DNA of 9,715 nt from Caulobacteraceae bacterium (GTDB taxonomy: Bacteria; Pseudomonadota; Alphaproteobacteria; Caulobacterales; Caulobacteraceae), in contig SDZP01000112.1 in the NCBI GenBank assembly GCA_004144935.1, forward strand, positions 1 through 9,715, read 5' to 3'. The translations under genes and the position numbers were made by a program. The notes under the pieces are model-generated. The model worked only from the letters and a program-made list of their open reading frames with translations, ran no database searches and had not been told where the DNA came from. Shown piece after piece: positions 1 to 6,504 of this stretch; the stretch's first letter is position 1; every line of letters begins with the position of its first letter.

Positions 1-1
1 A

Positions 2-667
2 GCCTGGGTCGTTCGCAGCGGCGGGGTGCGCGTGCCGGTGCGGGTTGGAATCCTGCCGCATTTACGGCTCGGGCCCGCCAGTCTCCGCAACGTCGTGGTG
101 ATCGTGGCGGCGGAAGAGGATTTTCACATCCCCCAGCTGTCCTATTCGATCGGCGCGGTGCTTGGGCACCCGGTCCTCAGCGCCCTTTCGCCTCTGACCT
201 TTGCGCAGGGCAGGCTGATCGTCGGCGCCCCCGCGGCACCGCCAGCGGGGGAGACCTCGATCTGGCTTGAGGGCCTCACGCCGCTGCTCGCCCTCGAGTC
301 GGGCGGCTCGCGCGGGCTGTATGTGCTCGATCTCGGGGCGCGCCGAAGCTACCTGACGAAGAAGGCCCTCGCGGCGCACGCCGCTCCGGAGAGCCGCGGC
401 GGCGAAATGATCTTCGGGGGCGCCGGCGACGAGCGACGCGTGCCGGCGATGAAGACGGACATCCAGTTGGATGTCGGCGGAGCGGCGGTGACGCTTCGGG
501 GGATCCCCGTCGCCCTGCAGTCAGCCGGCGCCACGGCGGACGCCTTCTTCGGCCTTGTGGGCCAAGATTTCCTGCAGCTGTTCTCGTCCTACACGATCGA
601 CTTCCGGGCGATGACGTTCTCCGTCGCCTTCGCCAGGGACGCTTCCGGGTATCAGCCGCAGGCCTAG
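2..667 (+). CDS. Retropepsin-like aspartyl protease family protein (5' end outside window)
   Basis: The reading frame is open from the first bases, so the start lies upstream and only the C-terminal 221 residues are seen. The fold is read from family-like patterns. A first lobe ends in a GxxLGxxxL segment (about residues 51-59) followed by a strand ending in LIVG. A second lobe has the hydrophobic-D-x-G-A pattern (YVLDLGA, Asp at codon 329-331), a G-Q-D-F-L segment near the end and a closing YTIDFR strand. This matches two-lobed retropepsin-like proteins common in Caulobacterales. The first catalytic Asp would be upstream of the window. The second motif reads D-L-G instead of the usual D-T/S-G, so catalysis is uncertain. 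The substrate is unknown, and any signal peptide would be outside the window. Its TAG stop overlaps the stop of the convergent downstream gene within CTAG. Confidence 0.72.
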   Translation, partial: AWVVRSGGVRVPVRVGILPHLRLGPASLRNVVVIVAAEEDFHIPQLSYSIGAVLGHPVLSALSPLTFAQGRLIVGAPAAPPAGETSIWLEGLTPLLALESGGSRGLYVLDLGARRSYLTKKALAAHAAPESRGGEMIFGGAGDERRVPAMKTDIQLDVGGAAVTLRGIPVALQSAGATADAFFGLVGQDFLQLFSSYTIDFRAMTFSVAFARDASGYQPQA

Positions 668-915
668 GACGCGCCGGCCATGAAGTCGTAGACATCCGCC
701 GCCCGCGTCACGGCGATGCTGATCTTGTCGTCGTTGATCTGGATTTCACCCCGGGCGACGGGGTGGTTGTTGGCCAGGATCCAGACTTCGTCGGTCGCCT
801 TGGCGTCGAGCGGGATGACCGCGCCCCGGCCCATGCGCAGCAATTGCGCCATGGGCAGCTGGGACCGACCCAGGACCACGGAAATCTCGACGTTGACCGA
901 CTTGACCTGGCTCAC
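664..915 (-). CDS. Small FliN/FliM-like SpoA-domain protein
   Basis: The 83 residues are essentially a bare SpoA (FliM/FliN C-terminal) domain. A VNVEISVVLGRSQLPMAQLL segment (residues 7-26) is followed by a GRGAVIPLDA turn, then N-N-x-P-V-A-R-G-E near residue 50, a standard SpoA signature, and an I-A-V-T strand. FliN and FliM form the C-ring of the flagellar motor switch; the related SctQ does so in type III secretion. The start is GTG: an in-frame TAA directly precedes it and the domain begins by residue 7, so no other start fits. Typical FliN proteins carry an N-terminal extension that is missing here, and no flagellar genes lie nearby. It could be the organism's fliN or a second, divergent SpoA protein, so I give no symbol. 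It is divergent from lipB (68 bp apart) and convergent with the protease gene. Confidence 0.82.
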   Translation of the reverse strand: MSQVKSVNVEISVVLGRSQLPMAQLLRMGRGAVIPLDAKATDEVWILANNHPVARGEIQINDDKISIAVTRAADVYDFMAGAS

Positions 916-983
916 TTACTGGCATGCCCCTAGCGCCCCAATCACTCGAATATTGACGGCGCAGGTCCCACATTGCACGCGAC

Positions 984-1706
984 ATGCTTGATCACCCGTT
1001 AAGTCCCGATCCCGCAACACCGCTATTCGGTCGTGAGGACGGCCACGCCGCCGGCTGGGCCCTATCGCGCAGCCCTGTGGCCTATCCGGACGCCGTCGCG
1101 GCCATGGAGCAGCGGGCCGCCGACATCGCCGACGGCAGGGCCGGGGAGCTGGTCTGGCTTCTGGAACACCCGCCGCTCTACACGGCCGGGGTCTCGGCCA
1201 AGCCCGGCGACCTGCTGGACGGGGCCAGGTTTCCGGTCTTCGAGAGCGGTCGCGGCGGCCAGTACACCTATCACGGGCCGGGCCAGCGGGTGGCCTATGT
1301 GATGCTCGACCTGACCAGGCGCGGCCGCGACGTGCGGGCCTTCGTGACGGCGCTGGAGGCCTGGGTGATCGGGGCGCTGGGGGCGTTCAACGTTGTCGGC
1401 GAACTGCGGGAAGGCCGGGTCGGGGTCTGGGTCGAGCGCAAGGGGCCGGGCTGGTCGCGCGAGGACAAGATCGCGGCGGTCGGCGTGAAGCTGCGCCGAT
1501 GGGTCAGCTTCCATGGCGTTAGCCTGAACGTCGAGCCGGACCTGGGGCATTTCGACGGCATCGTGCCCTGCGGCGTCACCGAGCATGGCGTCACCAGCCT
1601 GGTCGACCTCGGGCTGCCGGTGACCATGGATGAGGCGGACGCAGCCCTGAAAGCGAGCTTCCAGGCGATCTTCGGCCCGGTGATCGACGCCGAGCCGCCC
1701 CGCTGA
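984..1706 (+). CDS. lipB: Octanoyl-[acyl-carrier-protein]:protein N-octanoyltransferase LipB
   Basis: LipB moves the octanoyl group from acyl carrier protein to target lysines on lipoyl domains (pyruvate and 2-oxoglutarate dehydrogenases, glycine cleavage H protein). This is the first step of endogenous lipoate synthesis and occurs in the cytosol. The 240-residue protein shows all family blocks: EHPPLYTAG (about 61-69), RGGQYTYHGPGQ (90-101, His97), KIAAVGVKLRRWVSFHG (about 161-177) containing the acyl-transfer Lys169, and PCGVTEHGVTSL (195-206) containing the thioester Cys196. Length is normal for alphaproteobacterial LipB. The ATG start gives a short N-terminal segment before the domain; no strong Shine-Dalgarno sequence precedes it. 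lipA is not in the window. The stop lies 3 bases from the stop of the convergent DUF805 gene. Confidence 0.97.
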   Translation: MLDHPLSPDPATPLFGREDGHAAGWALSRSPVAYPDAVAAMEQRAADIADGRAGELVWLLEHPPLYTAGVSAKPGDLLDGARFPVFESGRGGQYTYHGPGQRVAYVMLDLTRRGRDVRAFVTALEAWVIGALGAFNVVGELREGRVGVWVERKGPGWSREDKIAAVGVKLRRWVSFHGVSLNVEPDLGHFDGIVPCGVTEHGVTSLVDLGLPVTMDEADAALKASFQAIFGPVIDAEPPR

Positions 1707-1709
1707 ACG

Positions 1710-2108
1710 TCAGGCGGCTTTCAGCGGGCTCTGTCCGAATCGGTTGGCCCCGGCCTCGCCCGGCATGACGCCGAGCTCTACGACGGCCCAGATGACGATG
1801 GCCGAGAAGACGAAGTCGAAGAAGCCCTGCGGCCAGGGGAACACCGCGATCACCGCCAGGATGATCAGTCCGGCCCACCAACCGGACCGCCCCCGGTCAT
1901 GCAGCCGCTTGGCCAGCAGGCAGCAGCCGCTGATCAGCAGCACCGGATAGACCACCCAGCCGGTGAGCCACTGCACCGGTCCGGGCGTAATCAGGAAATA
2001 CAGAAAGGCGACGCCGAATAGCAGCACGCTGGCGATGATGAAGGGCGTGCGCGCCAGACGTCCCGTCGAGGAGAAGAACAACTCCGCCCAGTCTGTTTGG
2101 CCGTTCAT
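1710..2108 (-). CDS. DUF805 family membrane protein (paralogue A)
   Basis: This 132-residue protein has the three DUF805 landmarks: GRLAR near the N-terminus (16-20), KRLHDRGRSGWW (67-78) between membrane helices, and PGEAGANRFG (116-125) near the C-terminus. Hydrophobic stretches at about 23-41, 50-66, 78-92 and 96-112 suggest four membrane segments in the inner membrane. The molecular function of DUF805 is not known. The ATG start is preceded on its strand by a purine-rich GGCAGGGCGG tract. It is the downstream member of a tandem pair of DUF805 genes with a 54-bp gap, so cotranscription is likely. Its end lies 3 bases from the lipB stop. Confidence 0.9.
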   Translation of the reverse strand: MNGQTDWAELFFSSTGRLARTPFIIASVLLFGVAFLYFLITPGPVQWLTGWVVYPVLLISGCCLLAKRLHDRGRSGWWAGLIILAVIAVFPWPQGFFDFVFSAIVIWAVVELGVMPGEAGANRFGQSPLKAA

Positions 2109-2162
2109 CCGCCCTGCCTGCTCCGACTCATCGCCAGGGTCGATGGCCCTGATCCGACCTAT

Positions 2163-2573
2163 CTAGGCGAGGGCGAAGCCTTGGGAAAGCGCGTCGCGCT
2201 CCGGGGCCGGGCCATAGGCATTGTCCTCGGCCTCTCCCGGCCCGGCGAAAAGGCTGAGCAGAAGCCAAAGCTGGCCGATGACCGGCGGCATGGCGAACAG
2301 CAGCATCAGGCCGGACAGGCCCCGGTCGTGGCAGCGCTTCACCGCCGCCGCCATCGAGATCCACAACGCGTGGCCGGCGACGATCCAGGCGGTGAAGTCG
2401 ACCATCGCCTCCCAGACACCGCGCACCCCGGCTTGGCTGGCATAGCCGGCCCCGCCGACGACGATCAGCAGGAAGGTGGCGAAGTAGGCGGACACGAAGA
2501 CGCCGATCTGCGTCAGCGCGAATTCGCGCCGGCCGATACGGCCTCGAAGGCTATAGAGATGGGGAACGCCCAT
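2163..2573 (-). CDS. DUF805 family membrane protein (paralogue B)
   Basis: This 136-residue protein carries divergent versions of the same DUF805 landmarks as its downstream neighbour: GRIGRREF (11-18), KRCHDRGLSG (79-88) and PGEAEDNAYGP (112-122). Hydrophobic stretches at about 20-43, 56-78 and 89-110 predict an inner-membrane protein. I chose the ATG at 2571-2573 because an AGGACGG Shine-Dalgarno-like sequence sits 7 bases upstream and the protein then starts just before GRIGRREF, as in the family. A longer frame opens at a TTG at 2648 but adds 25 residues unlike the family. Paralogues A and B are clearly diverged, so the duplication is old or they were acquired separately. Function is unknown. 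An inverted repeat lies directly upstream. Confidence 0.88.
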   Translation of the reverse strand: MGVPHLYSLRGRIGRREFALTQIGVFVSAYFATFLLIVVGGAGYASQAGVRGVWEAMVDFTAWIVAGHALWISMAAAVKRCHDRGLSGLMLLFAMPPVIGQLWLLLSLFAGPGEAEDNAYGPAPERDALSQGFALA

Positions 2574-2580
2574 TTTGCAC

Positions 2581-2587
2581 CCGTCCT
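2581..2587 (-). promoter_or_regulatory. Ribosome binding site deciding the start of DUF805 paralogue B
   Basis: On the minus strand this reads AGGACGG, ending 7 bases before the ATG at 2573. It favours that ATG over the upstream TTG at 2648. Confidence 0.5.
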
Positions 2588-2615
2588 GACCGGGAGCATA
2601 ACGCCGATCCCGGCC
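2588..2615. repeat. Inverted repeat upstream of DUF805 paralogue B
   Basis: CCGGGA (2590-2595) and TCCCGG (2608-2613) form a perfect 6-bp inverted repeat around a 12-base centre. With one mismatch it extends by TG/CA on the outside to 8 of 9 pairs. It sits immediately upstream of the Shine-Dalgarno sequence of the DUF805 gene, where a dimeric repressor site or a 5'-leader hairpin could act. No known operator consensus was recognised. Confidence 0.35.
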
Positions 2616-2649
2616 AAATCGATGCGTAAGCGGCAATATGGCTAACAAG

Positions 2650-2676
2650 TTGCGACCGCCTGTCGCAGGCGTGCAA
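2650..2676 (-). terminator. Hairpin downstream of pccA, possible terminator
   Basis: CGCCTG (2657-2662), loop TCG, CAGGCG (2666-2671) form a perfect 6-bp stem. After a small 3:1 internal loop it is extended by TTGC/GCAA (2650-2653 with 2673-2676). It lies 68 bases beyond the pccA stop. On the minus strand the following bases are CTTGTTAG, which is only mildly T-rich, so this is not a textbook intrinsic terminator. It could end or attenuate pccA transcription before the DUF805 pair. Confidence 0.4.
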
Positions 2677-2743
2677 CAGATTGCGTTGGCTGCCCGACAG
2701 AGGTTCCCGGCTCCGGCGAAACGGCAACCGGCTGTGCCCCCTG

Positions 2744-4720
2744 TCAGGCGAACTCGACCAGCACCTCGTCGGCCGCGACGCTGTCGCCGGACTTGGCCGA
2801 CACCGTCTTGACCACGCCGTCGCGTTCGGCGCGGATGATGTTCTGCATCTTCATCGCCTCGATGACGCAGACGATCTCGCCCTCACGCACCTGCTGGCCC
2901 AGTTCGACGTCCATCGAGACGACCAGGCCCGGCATCGGGCTGATGATCATCTTGGAGGTGTCGGCGGCCTTCTTTTCCGGCAGCTTGGTGTGCAGGTCGG
3001 CCGAGCGGGGCGTCAGCACCATCACCTTCAGACGGGTCGCGCGATGGCGGATGGTGAACCCTTCGGCGGCCGGCGCGACGGTGACGCTGAAGGCCTTGCC
3101 GTCGAGCCTGGCCTTGAGAAGCGGCTGGCCCGGCCGCCACTGGATATCGGTCAGGTCCAGGGTGCGGGTCTGGTCCGGCAGCCGGATGCTGACCGCGTCG
3201 CCGCCGCCGGAGATGGTCACTGGAATCTGCCGGTGGCCGATAACGACGATCCAGTCCTTGCGCCCGTTCTCGCCGATCCTCTGCTGCTGCACCAGGTGCA
3301 TGGCGCAGGCGGCGGCGGTCATGATGTCGAGGGCGCGGTCGCTGGGCGGCGCGCCGTGGAAGCCTTCCGGGTACTCTTCCGCGATGAAGCTGGTGGCCAG
3401 CTTGCCCGACTGGAACACCGGGTGGTCCATCACCGCCGACAGGAAGGGGATGTTGTGCCCCAGACCTTCGATGTGGAAGTCCTCCAGCGCCCGGCCCATG
3501 CCGTCGATGGCGCCCTGGCGGGTGGTGGCCCAGGTGCAGAGCTTGGAGATCATCGGGTCGTAGAACATCGAGATCTCGTCGCCCTCGCGGACGCCGGCGT
3601 CGTTACGGACGGTGTAGCCGTCTTCCAGCCCTTCCCGCGGCGGGTCGTAGCGCACCAGACGGCCGATGGAGGGCAGGAACTTGCGGTAGGGGTCCTCGGC
3701 GTAGATGCGGCTTTCCATCGCCCAGCCGTTGATCTTCAGGTCCTTCTGCTCGAAGGCAAGCGGCTCGCCATAGGCCGAGCGGATCATCTGCTCGACGAGG
3801 TCCAGGCCGGTGATCAGCTCGGTTACCGGGTGCTCGACCTGCAGCCGGGTATTCATTTCCAGGAAGTAGAAGCTCTTGTCCTGGCCGGCGACGAACTCGA
3901 CGGTGCCGGCGCTGTCGTAGTTGACGGCCTGGGCCAGGGCGATGGCCTGGGCGCCCATGGCCTCGCGGGTGGCCGGATCGAGCAGCGGGGAGGGGGCCTC
4001 CTCGATGACCTTCTGGTTTCGACGCTGGATCGAGCATTCGCGCTCGAACAGGTGCACGACATGGCCGTGCTTGTCGCCCAGCACCTGAATCTCGATGTGG
4101 CGCGGATCGACGATGAACTTCTCGATGAAGATGCGGTCGTCGCCGAACGCGCCCTTGGCCTCGGCGCGGACGGCGGGGAAGCCTTCCTCGACGTCCTTCT
4201 CGTTCCAGGCGACGCGGATACCCTTGCCGCCACCGCCGGCCGACGCCTTGATCATTACCGGATAGCCGATCTCCTCGGAGATACGGATGGCGTGGGCGGT
4301 ATCGTCGATTTCGCCGATATGGCCGGGCACGCAGGACACGCCGGCCTTCTGGGCGAACTTCTTGCTCTCGATCTTGTCGCCCATGGCGCTGATCGCGCCG
4401 GGGTTGGGCCCGATGAAGACGATGCCCTCGTCGGCGCAGAGTTGGGCGAACTCCGCCTTCTCCGAGAGGAAGCCGAAGCCCGGGTGAACGGCTTCCGCGC
4501 CGGTGTCCTTGCAGGCCTGGATGATCTTCTCGGCGACGAGATACGACTGGTTGGCCGGCGCGGGGCCGATGAACACGGTTTCGTCGGCCATCTCGACCGC
4601 CATGCTGTCGGCGTCGGCTTCCGAGTAGACCACCACCGTCTTGATACCCATGCGGCGGCAGGTCTTGATGACGCGGACGGCGATCTCGCCGCGGTTGGCG
4701 ATCAGAATCTTCGAAAACAT
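2744..4720 (-). CDS. pccA: Propionyl-CoA carboxylase alpha subunit (biotin carboxylase + biotin carrier)
   Basis: The 658-residue subunit carboxylates its own biotin using ATP and bicarbonate. The beta subunit then transfers CO2 to propionyl-CoA to give methylmalonyl-CoA, in the cytosol. The N-terminal biotin carboxylase starts MFSKILIANRGEIA, then shows the ATP-grasp glycine loop ASAGGGGKGIRV (159-170), ERECSIQRRNQK (227-238) and EMNTRLQVEHPVTE (288-301). A middle BT-type linker region follows. The C-terminal carrier domain has EAMKM (621-625); biotinylated Lys624 lies 34 residues from the end, the normal spacing. The long match to PCCA-type sequences, including PRHIEIQVLGDKHG, favours propionyl- over methylcrotonyl- or acetyl-CoA carboxylase. 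I chose the ATG at 4718-4720; the frame stays open upstream to 4885, but those 55 residues are unlike the family. The beta subunit is not in this window. Confidence 0.95.
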   Translation of the reverse strand: MFSKILIANRGEIAVRVIKTCRRMGIKTVVVYSEADADSMAVEMADETVFIGPAPANQSYLVAEKIIQACKDTGAEAVHPGFGFLSEKAEFAQLCADEGIVFIGPNPGAISAMGDKIESKKFAQKAGVSCVPGHIGEIDDTAHAIRISEEIGYPVMIKASAGGGGKGIRVAWNEKDVEEGFPAVRAEAKGAFGDDRIFIEKFIVDPRHIEIQVLGDKHGHVVHLFERECSIQRRNQKVIEEAPSPLLDPATREAMGAQAIALAQAVNYDSAGTVEFVAGQDKSFYFLEMNTRLQVEHPVTELITGLDLVEQMIRSAYGEPLAFEQKDLKINGWAMESRIYAEDPYRKFLPSIGRLVRYDPPREGLEDGYTVRNDAGVREGDEISMFYDPMISKLCTWATTRQGAIDGMGRALEDFHIEGLGHNIPFLSAVMDHPVFQSGKLATSFIAEEYPEGFHGAPPSDRALDIMTAAACAMHLVQQQRIGENGRKDWIVVIGHRQIPVTISGGGDAVSIRLPDQTRTLDLTDIQWRPGQPLLKARLDGKAFSVTVAPAAEGFTIRHRATRLKVMVLTPRSADLHTKLPEKKAADTSKMIISPMPGLVVSMDVELGQQVREGEIVCVIEAMKMQNIIRAERDGVVKTVSAKSGDSVAADEVLVEFA

Positions 4721-4872
4721 CGACCAGGCAGCCTCTTGCACGCAGGGTTCTTGCGCGATGCGGTTAGACCGGCCACGGCGCGTTGGCAACGGCGACGCAA
4801 GGGCAGCGTTGCAAGCGGCCGACCCCCATTTTGAGGTTGCGAGGCAGTCGCGGCTGCGGCAATAGACTTGGA

Positions 4873-5565
4873 ATGGGACTTTCATTCAGCCGTCGGCTGC
4901 CGATTTTCGTTCTACTGGCCACGGTCATCCTGGCGCTCGCCCTCTTCCCCTGGCCGGAGGCCGGGCGACGGTGGCTGTCGGGCGAACTGGGCATAGTCGA
5001 ACTGCCGACTATCGCCTTCGCCCTCTGGGGGACCTGGACGGCGTTCTCGATCATCCGGGATCGCAGGCAGCTGCCGCATCCCGCCATGGCCATCTGGTTC
5101 GGCCTTTTCGTCGTGGCCCTGTTCGTCTTCGCGGGCGAGGAGGCCAGCTGGGGTCAGAGCTGGTTCCACTGGGAGACTCCGGCGGACTACGCCCGGATGA
5201 ACCGGCAGGGCGAAACCAACCTGCACAATCTCAGCTCCCTGACGGAAGAGGTTCCCAAGACCCTGCTTCTGCTGGCCGCCCTGCTGGGGGGAATCGTCTG
5301 GCCGATCTGGGCCTGGGCTAAGAAGCGCGGCCCCTACCTCGGCGATGGGTGGTTCAGCTGGCTGTGGCCGAGCAGCCTGATCTGGCCGGCGGCGGCGCTG
5401 GCCTGGGTGATGCGCATCTCCGAGCGGCTGCTGGTGGCCACCGACATGGAAGACATGTTCCGGCCGCAGTACATCGCCATCCGCGAATCCATCGAGATCT
5501 ACGCGGTGCTGTTCGTCCTCGCTTATCTTTGGGACGTGCGGCGCCGGATGAAGGCGGGCGCCTAG
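4873..5565 (+). CDS. Six-helix integral membrane protein with EExSWGQ motif, function unknown
   Basis: The 230-residue protein has about six hydrophobic helices: roughly 10-26, 41-61, 72-87, 129-148, 160-180 and 208-221. Following helix 3 is a conserved-looking polar block: GEEASWGQ (88-95), HWETP (99-103), then N110 and QGETNLHN (112-119). I recognise this arrangement (EExSWGQ, ETP, NxQGExNLHN) from uncharacterised bacterial membrane proteins, but know of no assigned function. The paired Glu, His and Asn residues could form a catalytic or metal site near the membrane face; this is inference. I chose the ATG at 4873 because the first helix follows directly; the frame also opens at 4783, but that extension is basic and cysteine-containing, unlike a membrane protein start. 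It is divergent from pccA (152 bp) and its stop overlaps that of the convergent ybjQ-like gene. Confidence 0.8.
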   Translation: MGLSFSRRLPIFVLLATVILALALFPWPEAGRRWLSGELGIVELPTIAFALWGTWTAFSIIRDRRQLPHPAMAIWFGLFVVALFVFAGEEASWGQSWFHWETPADYARMNRQGETNLHNLSSLTEEVPKTLLLLAALLGGIVWPIWAWAKKRGPYLGDGWFSWLWPSSLIWPAAALAWVMRISERLLVATDMEDMFRPQYIAIRESIEIYAVLFVLAYLWDVRRRMKAGA

Positions 5566-5882
5566 CCCAGCCGCACCGCCGTGCCGCTGGCGGTGACCAT
5601 CATCATGCCGTTGTCGGCGCCCAGGGTCTCATAGTCGAGGTCGACGCCGATCACCGCCTCGCCGCCGCGCGCCCTGGCCTCGTCGCACATCTCCTGCAGG
5701 GCGATGTCGCGCGCCTGGCGCAGAGCCTTCTCATAGCCGCCGGCCCGGCCGCCGATGATGTTGCTGATCCCGGCGAAGAAATCGCGGAAGATATGGGCGC
5801 CGATGATCGCTTCGCCGCTGACGACGCCCAGGCTCTCGACGACCTCGCGGCCGGGGACGGTGTGGGTGGTGGAGGTGATCAC
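5562..5882 (-). CDS. YbjQ/UPF0145 family protein
   Basis: The 106-residue protein matches the UPF0145 (YbjQ) family across its length: VPGREVVESLGVVSGEAIIG near the N-terminus, then AHIFRDFFAGISNIIGGRAG (29-48), a helix with YEKALRQARDIAL (50-62), and a C-terminal VIGVDLDYETLG...MMMVTASGTAV segment. It is usually annotated as a putative heavy-metal-binding domain; the cellular role is not established. The start is GTG, supported by a GAGGAA sequence 8 bases upstream; the homologous region begins immediately, so no later start is likely. It is divergent from msrB (60 bp between starts). It ends in a 4-bp CTAG overlap with the convergent membrane-protein gene. Confidence 0.93.
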   Translation of the reverse strand: MITSTTHTVPGREVVESLGVVSGEAIIGAHIFRDFFAGISNIIGGRAGGYEKALRQARDIALQEMCDEARARGGEAVIGVDLDYETLGADNGMMMVTASGTAVRLG

Positions 5883-5890
5883 TTGTGCGG

Positions 5891-5896
5891 TTCCTC
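5891..5896 (-). promoter_or_regulatory. Ribosome binding site supporting the GTG start of the YbjQ-family gene
   Basis: The minus strand reads GAGGAA here, ending 8 bases before the GTG at 5880-5882. The good match and spacing support this non-ATG start. Confidence 0.6.
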
Positions 5897-5942
5897 GTCT
5901 TCACGCGTTGCCGATTGCAGCGCACACCTTAAATTGGAAGCC

Positions 5943-6434
5943 ATGACCGACACCGCCAGCAACCCGACCGCCAAATCCGCCTCCCAGTTCGACCTGACGC
6001 CGCCGACAGAGGCCGAGCGCCGCGTCCTGGAGGCCGACCTCAATCAGGAAGAACGCGACGTCCTGCTGCACCACGGCACCGAGGCGCCGTTCTGCGGCGG
6101 CCTGCTGGGTGAGAAGCGGCCGGGCGCCTACTGTTGCCGGCTGTGCGGTTTGCCGCTGTTCAAATTCGAAACCAAGTTCGAGAGCGGCACCGGCTGGCCC
6201 AGTTTCTACGCCCCGATCAACGAGGCCAACGTCAAGGCCGTCGAGGATCGCAGCTACGGCATGCGCCGGGTCGAGACCCGTTGCGCGCGTTGCGACAGCC
6301 ACCAGGGCCACGTCTTCCCCGACGGCCCGCCGCCGACCGGCCTGCGCTACTGCATCAACTCGGTGTCGCTGGAGTTCGTCGGGGCAGGGGAGCCCCTGCG
6401 CGATCCGCTGGGGCGTGGTGACGGCACGGCCTGA
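5943..6434 (+). CDS. msrB: Peptide-methionine (R)-S-oxide reductase MsrB
   Basis: MsrB reduces methionine-R-sulfoxide in proteins back to methionine, repairing oxidative damage, with electrons normally from thioredoxin. The 163-residue protein has the zinc-binding pairs C65-x-x-C68 and C114-x-x-C117, the SGTGWPSF block (81-88), SHQGHVF (119-125) and the catalytic RYCINSVSL (136-144) with Cys137. No signal peptide is seen, so it should be cytoplasmic. Residue 83 in the GWPSF block is Thr, where some MsrBs have a resolving Cys; Cys51 (PFCGG) is the likely alternative. The ATG at 5943 gives a normal-length protein with a short unstructured N-terminus; the frame is open much further upstream, but over an antisense gene. 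A GGAAG lies very close to the ATG. Divergent from the YbjQ gene. Confidence 0.97.
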   Translation: MTDTASNPTAKSASQFDLTPPTEAERRVLEADLNQEERDVLLHHGTEAPFCGGLLGEKRPGAYCCRLCGLPLFKFETKFESGTGWPSFYAPINEANVKAVEDRSYGMRRVETRCARCDSHQGHVFPDGPPPTGLRYCINSVSLEFVGAGEPLRDPLGRGDGTA

Positions 6435-6504
6435 AGGCCCCCCATTCCGGGGACGCGGCGGTCGCTGAGCAGGAGCAGTCTCTCGTCACAACCGGAGACT
6501 CCCC

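Noticed and set aside
953..958. TTGACG as the -35 box of lipB
   Set aside because: The hexamer is perfect, but no -10 match lies at 16-18 bases, and the ATG follows too closely for a normal leader.
2574..2648. N-terminal extension of DUF805 paralogue B to the TTG at 2648
   Set aside because: The extra 25 residues are basic and unlike DUF805 N-termini, while the ATG at 2573 has a well-placed AGGACGG.
2681..4834. A 717-codon plus-strand open frame covering pccA in antisense
   Set aside because: It mirrors pccA codon for codon; long antisense frames arise in high-GC genes with strong third-position GC. Its translation is low-complexity (Ala/Gly/Asp/Leu/Val) with no domain, while the minus strand has complete PccA motifs.
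4721..4885. 55-residue N-terminal extension of PccA
   Set aside because: PccA proteins normally begin at M-x-x-K-I-L-I-A-N-R-G-E; the extension is unlike the family and would overlap the start of the divergent membrane-protein gene.
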